Below are positions 1 through 6,577 of a stretch of DNA of 18,921 nt, in pieces. Within the stretch, counting starts at the first letter, position 1; each line of letters begins with the position of its first letter. The DNA comes from Paludibacteraceae bacterium. Its GTDB lineage: Bacteria > Bacteroidota > Bacteroidia > Bacteroidales > Paludibacteraceae. The stretch spans positions 1 to 18,921 of the forward strand of contig JAFXWI010000094.1 of the NCBI GenBank assembly GCA_017542915.1. Reading direction: 5' to 3'. The notes below the pieces were generated by a model, which worked only from the letters and a program-made list of their open reading frames with translations, made no database searches and was not told the origin of the DNA. A program made the position numbers and the translations under genes.

Positions 1-13
1 GGAGAGAAAAGAA

Positions 14-34
14 GAATTTTGAATTTTTAATTCA
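14..34. repeat. short 7-bp periodic tract at window edge
   Basis: Two identical heptamers GAATTTT (14-20 and 21-27) are followed by the related TAATTCA (28-34). This resembles the other period-7 tracts in this window. It is short and AT-rich, so chance is possible. It lies just upstream of the prfB promoter and may be the tail of a tract following the gene to the left. Confidence 0.4.
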
Positions 35-39
35 TTTTA

Positions 40-71
40 TTTGCATATGTCAAAAAAAAGTTGTACCTTTG
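40..71 (+). promoter_or_regulatory. Bacteroidota-type promoter of prfB
   Basis: A -33 element TTTG (40-43) and a -7 element TACCTTTG (64-71) are separated by 20 bp, which matches the phylum consensus TTTG-N19-21-TAnnTTTG. Transcription should begin a few bases after 71, giving a leader of roughly 100 nt before the prfB ATG at 175. The stretch 51-71 is identical to the pheT promoter core at 18328-18348. Confidence 0.85.
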
Positions 72-99
72 CACGCTATTTTAATTTGGCTAATTACAG

Positions 100-143
100 A
101 CTTTTATTTTAGGGGTCAAAAACTTTTATTTTAGGGGTCAAAA
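100..143 (+). repeat. perfect tandem duplication of 22 bp in prfB leader
   Basis: The unit beginning ACTTTTATTTTAGGGG occupies 100-121 and is repeated exactly at 122-143. The pair is bracketed by a separate 10-bp direct repeat AATTACAGAC at 92-101 and 163-172, the second ending two bases before the prfB start codon. Both lie in the expected 5' untranslated region. Function is unknown; it could be a recent duplication or a leader control element. Confidence 0.9.
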
Positions 144-174
144 ATAAACTTATTATTCGGTAAATTACAGACAT

Positions 175-1281
175 ATGATAACTATTGAACAATTGAAAGA
201 TGTACAGCTGCGTGCGGATAAGTTAAAAGCGTACTTGCAGATAGACGAGAAACGTATTCAGTTGGAGGAAGAAGAACTGCACACACAGGCTCCCGGTTTC
301 TGGGATGATGCGAAAGCAGCAGAGGCACAGATGCGTAAGGTAAAGGGCATCAAACGATGGATTGAAGGTTACGAAAGTGTTCGGGCTGCTGTGGAAGAGT
401 TGTCTCTGAGTTTTGATTATTACAAAGAGGAGCTGGTGACGGAAGAGGAAGTGGATGCTGCTTATGCACATGCACTCTCTGCCGTGGAGGATTTGGAGAT
501 GAAGAATATGCTTTCGCATGAGGAAGATCAGATGCCTGCGGTTTTGAAGATCGTTGCCGGAGCCGGTGGAACAGAAGCACAGGACTGGGCTGAACAGCTC
601 ATGCGCATGTACCAGAGGTATTGCGAGAAGCATGATTACAAAGTGACGATTGCGAACTTGCAGGAAGGCGATGAGGCAGGAATCAAGACAGTTACCTTCA
701 ATATCGAGGGTGACATGGCATATGGTTACCTGAAGTCCGAGAACGGCGTTCATCGTCTCGTGCGTGTCTCTCCTTATAACGCGCAAGGCAAACGAATGAC
801 TTCTTTTGCTTCGGTTTTTGTAGTGCCACTTATTGATGATACTATCGAGGTAGAAGTGAATCCGGCAGGACTGAGTTGGGACACCTTCCGTTCGTCCGGA
901 GCCGGTGGTCAGAACGTCAACAAAGTGGAGTCCGGCGTTCGTTTGCACTATAAGTTCGTCAACCCGCTGACGAATCAACCCGACGAGATCGTTATTGAGA
1001 ATACGGAGACACGTGATCAGCCTAAGAACCGTGAGAACGCTTTGCGTCACTTGCGGTCACAGCTCTATGAGTTGGAGTTGGAGAAAAGGCGTCAAGCGCA
1101 AGCGAAAGTGGAGGCAGGCAAGAAAAAGATCGAATGGGGTTCACAGATCCGTTCGTATGTCTTCGATGACCGTCGTGTGAAAGACCATCGTACGAACTAC
1201 CAGACTTCGAATGTGAATGCCGTTATGGACGGAGATATTGATGCTTTCATTAAAGCGTATCTGATGGAATTCCCTGAATAA
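175..1281 (+). CDS. prfB: peptide chain release factor 2, without programmed frameshift site
   Basis: RF2 recognises UGA and UAA stop codons on the ribosome and triggers release of the finished protein in the cytoplasm. The 368-residue product is full length. It carries the catalytic GGQ motif at residues 244-246 within SGAGGQNVNK, and the stop-codon recognition loop at 199-201, which reads SPY where E. coli RF2 has SPF. Most bacteria encode RF2 with an in-frame UGA and +1 frameshift near codon 25. Here the equivalent place after AYL is CAG (Gln22, 238-240) and no AGGGGG-like stimulator precedes it, so the gene is read in one frame. Start ATG at 175 follows a leader with a clear promoter. The next gene starts 16 bases after the stop, so it may be cotranscribed. 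Confidence 0.97.
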   Translation: MITIEQLKDVQLRADKLKAYLQIDEKRIQLEEEELHTQAPGFWDDAKAAEAQMRKVKGIKRWIEGYESVRAAVEELSLSFDYYKEELVTEEEVDAAYAHALSAVEDLEMKNMLSHEEDQMPAVLKIVAGAGGTEAQDWAEQLMRMYQRYCEKHDYKVTIANLQEGDEAGIKTVTFNIEGDMAYGYLKSENGVHRLVRVSPYNAQGKRMTSFASVFVVPLIDDTIEVEVNPAGLSWDTFRSSGAGGQNVNKVESGVRLHYKFVNPLTNQPDEIVIENTETRDQPKNRENALRHLRSQLYELELEKRRQAQAKVEAGKKKIEWGSQIRSYVFDDRRVKDHRTNYQTSNVNAVMDGDIDAFIKAYLMEFPE

Positions 1282-1309
1282 AGATAATAATAATAAAATG
1301 CATACAATT

Positions 1310-1690
1310 ATGAAAGCAAAAGTATTCTTCATGGCCGCGTTGGCCCTCATGTCCTGCCTCTGGGTAGGTTGCAACAAGAAAAACAGTAAGACTGAATTAG
1401 ACGGTACCAAATGGCAAGGAAACCTTGAAATCGGTATTACTGTCGATATTTCTTTCGTTGATAACGAGTGCTACCTCACTTCTAATGTAGCCGGTGCGAC
1501 AGCTAAAGGCACCTATACCACCGATGGCTCGCACGTATATATCACGCTCACCAACGTCACAGGCGACTGGGGCGGTAACATCCACAGCGGGTATGTGCTT
1601 TCCGGCACCTACAGCCTCTCTAATAAAACAATGGTATTTCAGTTTGTGATAGAAGGTGGTCCCATCACCATCACGTTTTATCAAAAATAA
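1310..1690 (+). CDS. small putative lipoprotein of unknown function
   Basis: I do not recognise a named family. From ATG 1310 the product begins MKAKVFF, a hydrophobic stretch, and then WVGC followed by NKKNSK, which looks like a signal peptidase II site. Trp at -3 is unusual for a lipobox. The mature part is about 100 residues, rich in Thr, Gly and alternating hydrophobic residues (GTKWQGNLE, ISFVDNECYLTS, GTYSLSNKTMVFQF). This suggests a small beta-barrel or beta-sandwich, as in many short Bacteroidota lipoproteins. An in-frame ATG at 1298 would add four residues (MHTI); 1310 gives the better signal peptide. The residues after Cys are basic rather than acidic, so the usual surface-export signal of Bacteroidota lipoproteins is not evident. 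Confidence 0.75.
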   Translation: MKAKVFFMAALALMSCLWVGCNKKNSKTELDGTKWQGNLEIGITVDISFVDNECYLTSNVAGATAKGTYTTDGSHVYITLTNVTGDWGGNIHSGYVLSGTYSLSNKTMVFQFVIEGGPITITFYQK

Positions 1691-1708
1691 TCATCAAATC
1701 ATATTTAT

Positions 1709-3049
1709 ATGAATAGCAAAATCACTCTATATCTATTGTCCTTAGTCCTTTGTCCATTGTCCATATGGGCACAGCAAGACACCACAATTGTGGTGAGTGA
1801 AGCAACCGTAGTGTCCGCAGACACCACCCTCACGGCGCTTCAACCCGACTCCGCCGTCATCGCAGAGCAACAGAAAGCCTTAGAGGCGCAGAAAGATACG
1901 AATGCGATGAAGCCGGACACCGCGGACGGCTTCCGTTTTACGACGATCGACAGCGTAGCTATCACGCCGGTTAAGGACCAACATCGCAGCAGTACTTGCT
2001 GGGCATTCTCTACGCTTGGTTTCCTGGAGTCCGAAGTGCTCCGTACGAAGGGCAAAGAAGTGGACTTCGCAGAGATGTTCGTAGTCAATAAGACGATGAT
2101 GGATCGTGCTACGTACTGCGTACGGATGTATAATGATGTGAAGTTTGCGCCAGGTGGTAGCGCTTATGACGTGATCTACTGTATGAAGCACTACGGTCTT
2201 GTGCCGCAAGAAGCGATGCCGGGAATCCGTTATGGTTCAAGCCCTGCGGATACTCTGCCGGTACATGCGGAGTTGGACAAGGTGGCTTCGGGTTATCTGA
2301 ATGCGCTTTCGGGACTCAAGAAACTGACTCCGGTTTGGCGTGAGGGTTTGCAGGCTATTTATAACACGTATTTAGGCAGATGTCCGAAGGAGTTCAAGTA
2401 TGAAGGCGAGATGTACACTCCGCAGAGTTTCGTAGAAGAGCTGGGTTTGGACGCAGATGATTATGTATCGCTGACCAGCTATACGCATCATCCTTTCTAT
2501 CAGACTTTTGCACTTGAAGTGCCGGACAACTGGCGCATGGATCAGATGTACAACCTGCCTATTGACGAGCTGATGCGTGTTATTGACAATGCCCTCAATA
2601 CCGGTTATACGCTTGCTTGGGGCGCCGATGTGAGCGAAGTTGGTTTTACCCGCAAAGGAATTGGTGTCATTCCCGATGATGACAAAGGAGCAGATCTGAC
2701 GGGTAGCGACATGGCAAAATGGGTCGGAATGACCAAAGACCAGCAGAAAGAAGAGCTGACCAAGAAACCTCTGCCGGAGAAAGAGATCACGCAGGAGATG
2801 CGTCAACAGGCTTACGACAACTGGGAGACCACGGATGACCATGGAATGCAGATCTTCGGAACCGCCAAGGATCAGAACGGCAAACGGTATTACATGGTGA
2901 AGAACTCATGGGGAACGATTAAGTCGGACTACAAGGGTATATGGTACATCAGCGAGGCGTTTATGAAATACAAGACGAATGATGTTCTCGTTCATAAGAA
3001 CGCTATACCGGAGGATATACGGGTTAAGCTTAAGCTTAACGTTAAATAG
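1709..3049 (+). CDS. exported C1-like cysteine peptidase, BleC/aminopeptidase C type
   Basis: The 446-residue product is a papain-fold peptidase of the bleomycin hydrolase/PepC group, expected to trim peptides. The triad is visible: Gln91 and Cys97 in KDQHRSSTCWAF, His378 in DDHGM and Asn399 in KNSWG, so it should be active. Residues 1-22 are a signal peptide (LLSLVLCPLSIWAQ), which puts the enzyme in the periplasm or outside, unlike cytoplasmic PepC. A low-complexity Thr/Ala/Asp-rich segment (about 23-75) links it to the catalytic domain. The core of the signal peptide is encoded by four 7-bp repeats (1736-1763), and the tail RVKLKLNVK is encoded by a palindrome and the start of an 8-bp periodic tract. 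It sits 18 bases after the lipoprotein gene. Confidence 0.88.
   Translation: MNSKITLYLLSLVLCPLSIWAQQDTTIVVSEATVVSADTTLTALQPDSAVIAEQQKALEAQKDTNAMKPDTADGFRFTTIDSVAITPVKDQHRSSTCWAFSTLGFLESEVLRTKGKEVDFAEMFVVNKTMMDRATYCVRMYNDVKFAPGGSAYDVIYCMKHYGLVPQEAMPGIRYGSSPADTLPVHAELDKVASGYLNALSGLKKLTPVWREGLQAIYNTYLGRCPKEFKYEGEMYTPQSFVEELGLDADDYVSLTSYTHHPFYQTFALEVPDNWRMDQMYNLPIDELMRVIDNALNTGYTLAWGADVSEVGFTRKGIGVIPDDDKGADLTGSDMAKWVGMTKDQQKEELTKKPLPEKEITQEMRQQAYDNWETTDDHGMQIFGTAKDQNGKRYYMVKNSWGTIKSDYKGIWYISEAFMKYKTNDVLVHKNAIPEDIRVKLKLNVK
1736..1763 (+). repeat. four 7-bp repeats encoding a signal-peptide core
   Basis: The units are TTGTCCT, TAGTCCT, TTGTCCA and TTGTCCA in uninterrupted 7-bp phase. In the reading frame they give LSLVLCPLS, the hydrophobic region of the cysteine peptidase signal peptide. 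A closely related tract lies at 4966-5000 in another signal peptide. Confidence 0.85.
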
Positions 3050-3096
3050 TTAAAATGGTTCACTACGTGAACGTTAAAGAGTTAAACTGTTAACAA
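3023..3096 (+). repeat. 18-bp palindrome followed by an 8-bp periodic tract
   Basis: GTTAAGCTTAAGCTTAAC at 3023-3040 is a perfect palindrome inside the last codons of the cysteine peptidase gene. From 3041 a period-8 tract runs to 3096: GTTAAATA, GTTAAAAT, GGTTCACT, ACGTGAAC, GTTAAAGA, GTTAAACT, GTTAACAA. Within it, GTTCAC-TAC-GTGAAC (3058-3072) is a small hairpin, and the 22-base segments at 3038 and 3070 are imperfect direct copies. The tract contains the TAG stop of the upstream gene and ends directly before the next reading frame. Confidence 0.85.
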
Positions 3097-3097
3097 G

Positions 3098-3463
3098 GTG
3101 GTAGCAGAAGGTATCTATAAAGACCGTGGAAGCAAGTTCCTTGCTTTTGCAGAGCCCATAAGGGATGAGGAGCAAGCGAAAACACGTATTGCATGGTATA
3201 AGAAGAAATACCATGACGCACGTCATGTATGCTATGCTTACCGTCTGGGCGCCAATTTATGGCGAACCAAAGACGACGGCGAGCCTCACGGAACTGCCGG
3301 AGCTCCTATACTCCGCTCTATCGATGCCCGTAATTTGGATAATATCTTGGTAGTCGTAGTGCGTTATTTCGGCGGCACACTCCTTGGCACAGGCGGACTG
3401 ATGGTCGCTTATCGCGAAGCGAGCAAGGATGCGCTGGAGAAGTATATGAGTGCGGATAATTGA
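3098..3463 (+). CDS. UPF0029/IMPACT-family protein, single domain (YigZ-like)
   Basis: The product matches the N-terminal domain of the YigZ/IMPACT family: EGIYKDRGSKFLAF, DARHVCYAYRLG, DDGEPHGTAGAPIL and VVVVRYFGGTLLGTGGLMVAY. The molecular role of bacterial members is poorly defined; the eukaryotic relative acts in translational control by binding GCN1. At 121 residues it is much shorter than the roughly 200-residue bacterial proteins and lacks the C-terminal DUF1949 domain. The next gene starts ten bases after the stop, so no hidden remainder exists. The N terminus is also short: the only plausible start is GTG 3098, since an in-frame TAA lies at 3083, and about eight residues usual before SEGIYK are missing. 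A periodic repeat tract abuts the start, which may explain the loss. It is possibly a decaying but still open gene. Confidence 0.82.
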   Translation: MVAEGIYKDRGSKFLAFAEPIRDEEQAKTRIAWYKKKYHDARHVCYAYRLGANLWRTKDDGEPHGTAGAPILRSIDARNLDNILVVVVRYFGGTLLGTGGLMVAYREASKDALEKYMSADN

Positions 3464-3472
3464 TTTGGATAT

Positions 3473-4474
3473 ATGGAAAATGATTTTAAAGATATACGCG
3501 CATATCGTGTGGGAGGACTGTTGCCCGTAACGGATTTTCTCATTCTGTTTCCGCTCCTTCAGCTGCTTGCATGGAAACGTGCGAAAAGTCTCAAATTGGA
3601 GTTCCTTGGCGACAAGAAAGTGATAGAGAAAGACATCCAACATGGCGCGTTCTTTATCACGAACCATCGTGACATCGTCATGGATGCGGCTTGGCTCTCT
3701 TATCTGTTGCGTACCCGTTATTTCATCCGCCCGTTCATGGGAGTTGGCAATAATCTCTTTGCCAAACCGTGGATAGAACATTTTATGCGTTTCAACCGTT
3801 GTTTTGCAGTCAAACGCGGCGTTGGCGCACATGCACAGTTGGAGAACTCCCAAGAGTTATCTGCGTATATCCGTCATCTGCGTGACCAAGGTAAGTCGAT
3901 TTGGCTTGCACAACGAGAAGGGCGTGCCAAGGACAGTAATGATCTGACGCAAGCGAGCGTGCTGCATATGCTGACCATGGGAGAAGGAGACCTTTATGAG
4001 AACATCAAAGCGCTCAATATCTGTCCGGTCAGTATTTCGTATGAGTTCGATCCTTGCGACTACCTCAAGGCAGCAGAGATGCAGCTGAAACGTGACAATC
4101 CCAAGTGGCGCAAGTCCAAACGGGATGATGTCATCTCGATGAAAACAGGTATCAACGGTTACAAAGGACGTGTGGTCTATCGTCTGACGCCGAGTATCAA
4201 TCCCGAGATAGATGCGATGTTGGCGGAGCACCCTGAGTACCGCGAGCAATCGAACCACGATCAGTTGCAGCATATATGTGACCTCATCGACCGTCATATT
4301 CATTTGGGCTACGAGCTTTTTGAGCGTGGCACGGAATTTGATAAGTACATTGAGAGCAGGCTCGCGATGATTGACATCCCGAATAAAGACGAGGCATTCC
4401 TGCGCGAGAAACTATATGAGATGTACCGCTTCCCGGAGATCAACTACCGGAAAGCAAAAGAAATGTGTAATTAA
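3473..4474 (+). CDS. PlsC/PlsB-like glycerolipid acyltransferase
   Basis: The 333-residue product is probably a membrane-associated acyltransferase that transfers an acyl chain to glycerol-3-phosphate, its lyso derivative or a related acceptor. Motif I is FITNHRDIVMDAA at residues 61-73, with His65 and Asp71. The classical motif is HX4D; here the spacing is HX5D, unless Asp67 serves (HRD). Motif III appears as LAQREGRAKDSND (145-157), with Arg148-Glu149-Gly150 in place of PEGTR. Residues 14-34 are hydrophobic and may lie in the membrane. The charged C-terminal third (KWRKSKRDD, helical tail) is outside the core domain. The substrate cannot be read from sequence. It lies between the UPF0029 gene and coaD with short gaps of 9 and 18 bases. 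Confidence 0.8.
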   Translation: MENDFKDIRAYRVGGLLPVTDFLILFPLLQLLAWKRAKSLKLEFLGDKKVIEKDIQHGAFFITNHRDIVMDAAWLSYLLRTRYFIRPFMGVGNNLFAKPWIEHFMRFNRCFAVKRGVGAHAQLENSQELSAYIRHLRDQGKSIWLAQREGRAKDSNDLTQASVLHMLTMGEGDLYENIKALNICPVSISYEFDPCDYLKAAEMQLKRDNPKWRKSKRDDVISMKTGINGYKGRVVYRLTPSINPEIDAMLAEHPEYREQSNHDQLQHICDLIDRHIHLGYELFERGTEFDKYIESRLAMIDIPNKDEAFLREKLYEMYRFPEINYRKAKEMCN

Positions 4475-4492
4475 AAAGAGAAAGATAATACA

Positions 4493-4942
4493 ATGAAAAG
4501 AGCTATTTTCCCGGGATCGTTTGATCCTTTTACCGTCGGCCACTATGATATCGTGAAGCGTGGTCTGGAGTTATTTGATGAGATTATTATAGGTATCGGT
4601 CGTAATAGTACCAAGAAAGAGACTTTCCCTATTCGTGAGCGTGAGGAAGCAATCCGTAAGATCTTTGCAGACGAGCCGCGTGTCAAAGTGGCTATTTATG
4701 ATTGTCTGACCGTTGATTTTGCGAAAGAGCAAGAAGCACAGTTCATCCTTCGCGGAATGCGTTGCATCGGCGATTTTGAGTACGAGCGCAACATGGCAGA
4801 GGCGAACAAGCAAATAGGCGGCATCGAGACCGTGATCCTTTATACCCGTCCGGAGTACGCACACATCTCCTCTACCCTCGTGCGTGATTTGTACGCTTAC
4901 GGAAAGGATGTTAGTGAATTTGTTCCCAACACATTAAGATGA
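4493..4942 (+). CDS. coaD: phosphopantetheine adenylyltransferase
   Basis: This enzyme transfers AMP from ATP to 4'-phosphopantetheine to make dephospho-CoA, the penultimate step of coenzyme A synthesis in the cytoplasm. The nucleotidyltransferase signatures are intact: GSFDPFTVGH (T14-V-G-H17), RGMR at 87-90, and ISSTLVR at 125-131. At 149 residues it is close to the family's usual length of about 160. The leader is A-rich (AAAAAGAGAAAG), typical of the phylum. Its stop overlaps the next start in ATGA (4939-4942), which implies translational coupling to the S41 peptidase even though the functions are unrelated. Confidence 0.96.
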   Translation: MKRAIFPGSFDPFTVGHYDIVKRGLELFDEIIIGIGRNSTKKETFPIREREEAIRKIFADEPRVKVAIYDCLTVDFAKEQEAQFILRGMRCIGDFEYERNMAEANKQIGGIETVILYTRPEYAHISSTLVRDLYAYGKDVSEFVPNTLR

Positions 4943-6561
4943 AACGAATCGTTCTAATAGGTCTGTTGTCTTTGGCTCTGTGTCCGCTGTCATCTGTCAT
5001 AGCACAGGACAGACAAGCCACTACCCGTGCGGATGAGTGCGTCAATATCTTCACCGATGTGTTGCGTCAGGTGGATGTGAACTATGTCGATACCCTCAAC
5101 TACGAGGATCTGACAGAGACAGCCATCAACGCGATGCTGCGTAAGATAGATCCTTACACTATCTATTATCCCAAGAAGAAAGACAAGGATCTGCGTATGA
5201 TGACTACCGGTAAGTACGGTGGTATAGGCAGTATTATTCAGCAACGTCCGCGTCCGGGAGTCAAGGCAAGCAAGAAACCGTCGAAAGACAGCCTTTGGAC
5301 GTATGCCGTGAACCCGTATGAAGGCAAGCCGGCTCAACGCGCGGGCGTGCAGGCGGGTGATCGTATTATATCTATTGACGGTAAGACGACGAAAGGACTG
5401 ACCGTCAGCGAGGTGAGCAATAATCTTCGTGGTGTGCCGGGTACTACTGTGGTGTTGGAGTTGGAACGTGAAGGAGTTGAGAAGCCCTTCAAAGTGTCCA
5501 TCGTTCGTGAGGATATTCATCTGGATCCGGTGAGTTATTACACCGTCTATAAGGCAGATTCTCTGTCCGAACCGGTGGGTTACATCGCTTTTGGAGAGTT
5601 CACGGAAGGCTCGGCACAAGCGTTCACCAACGCGCTGGACGAGTTGTATTACAACCAAGGCGCACGCAAACTTATTATTGACCTGCGCGGTAATGGAGGC
5701 GGCATCGTGGATGAGGCGATTCAGATAGTGAACCTCTTTGTAGATCGCGACATGACCATCGTGGAGACCCGAGGCAAAGTGGCGAATAGCAACCGTACAT
5801 ACAAGACCCGCAATAACCCGCGTTACAAAGACCTGCCTTTGGTAGTGTTGGTGGATAAGAACTCTGCTTCGGCAAGCGAGATCGTCTCCGGTGCTCTGCA
5901 AGACCTTGGAAGAGCCAAACTCATCGGTCAGCGTACTTTCGGAAAAGGTCTTGTGCAGAATGTTCGTCCGGTAGCGTACGGAGGACATATAAAAGTGACG
6001 ACCAGCAAGTACTATCTGCCTTCCGGTCGTTGTATTCAAGCCATCGATTATAGCGAGCGGCAGAAAGGGCACGAGCTCAAGAAAGACACCGCAGGAGGTA
6101 TTCTGCCGGACATCGTCATGGACGACTCCGCCAAAGTGGATGTTTGCTACTCGCTGTATATCAATAATCATTTCTTTGACTACGCTACCCGCTATCACCG
6201 TTTGCACGACAGCATAGCTGATCCTAAGTCGTTCGAGCTGAGCGATGCCGAGATCGATGATTTCTGCAACTGGTTAGAGACCCGTGGCTATAAATACGAG
6301 ACGGAGACCAGCAAATTCTTCGACGACATGCTCAAAATGGCCAAACACGAAGATATAGACTCGGCTACCATAACGAAACTCGAAGCCTTGGAACCGGTTC
6401 TCAAAGCCGATTTCAGAGAGGCGATCCTCCGCAACAAAGAGGAAGTCAAACAGATGCTTGGAGCCGATATCGTACTGCGCTATTACTATCAGAAAGGACA
6501 AGCGGCGTACCAGTTACGATTTGACGACGAACTCAAACGAGCACTCAAAGAAATCCAATAA
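4939..6561 (+). CDS. S41-family carboxy-terminal processing peptidase with PDZ domain
   Basis: The 540-residue product is a CtpA/Prc-like serine protease, expected to clip C termini of envelope proteins. Residues 1-23 are a signal peptide (LLSLALCPLSSVIAQ). A helical N-terminal region with KIDPYTIYYP precedes a PDZ domain (about 88-190, with GVQAGDRIISIDG). The catalytic core holds Ser311 in NSASASEI and Lys336 in RTFGKG, 25 residues apart as in E. coli Prc. GRCIQ and PDIVMD follow, then a long helical C-terminal region (about 420-540). The signal-peptide core is encoded by 7-bp repeats related to those in the cysteine peptidase gene at 1736. It is coupled to coaD by a 4-base overlap and followed 16 bases later by the regulator gene. 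Confidence 0.93.
   Translation: MKRIVLIGLLSLALCPLSSVIAQDRQATTRADECVNIFTDVLRQVDVNYVDTLNYEDLTETAINAMLRKIDPYTIYYPKKKDKDLRMMTTGKYGGIGSIIQQRPRPGVKASKKPSKDSLWTYAVNPYEGKPAQRAGVQAGDRIISIDGKTTKGLTVSEVSNNLRGVPGTTVVLELEREGVEKPFKVSIVREDIHLDPVSYYTVYKADSLSEPVGYIAFGEFTEGSAQAFTNALDELYYNQGARKLIIDLRGNGGGIVDEAIQIVNLFVDRDMTIVETRGKVANSNRTYKTRNNPRYKDLPLVVLVDKNSASASEIVSGALQDLGRAKLIGQRTFGKGLVQNVRPVAYGGHIKVTTSKYYLPSGRCIQAIDYSERQKGHELKKDTAGGILPDIVMDDSAKVDVCYSLYINNHFFDYATRYHRLHDSIADPKSFELSDAEIDDFCNWLETRGYKYETETSKFFDDMLKMAKHEDIDSATITKLEALEPVLKADFREAILRNKEEVKQMLGADIVLRYYYQKGQAAYQLRFDDELKRALKEIQ
4966..5000 (+). repeat. five degenerate 7-bp repeats encoding a signal-peptide core
   Basis: In continuous 7-bp phase the units are TTGTCTT, TGGCTCT, GTGTCCG, CTGTCAT and CTGTCAT. 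They encode LSLALCPLSSVI in the S41 peptidase signal peptide. The unit family is the one seen at 1736-1763 but more diverged. Confidence 0.7.
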
Positions 6562-6577
6562 AAACAAAATATAGCCA

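Noticed and set aside
14..33. GAATT...AATTC inverted repeat at the window start as a terminator
   Set aside because: Arms are only 5 bp, AT-only and without a following T-run in context; the period-7 reading explains it better.
1298..1309. Upstream ATG as start of the lipoprotein gene
   Set aside because: It adds only MHTI before MKAKVFF; the signal peptide and lipobox are better placed from ATG 1310. The choice is not certain.
4990..6207. 405-codon minus-strand open frame antisense to the S41 peptidase gene
   Set aside because: The plus-strand protein has an intact PDZ domain and Ser/Lys dyad; the antisense translation shows no domain, leader or promoter.
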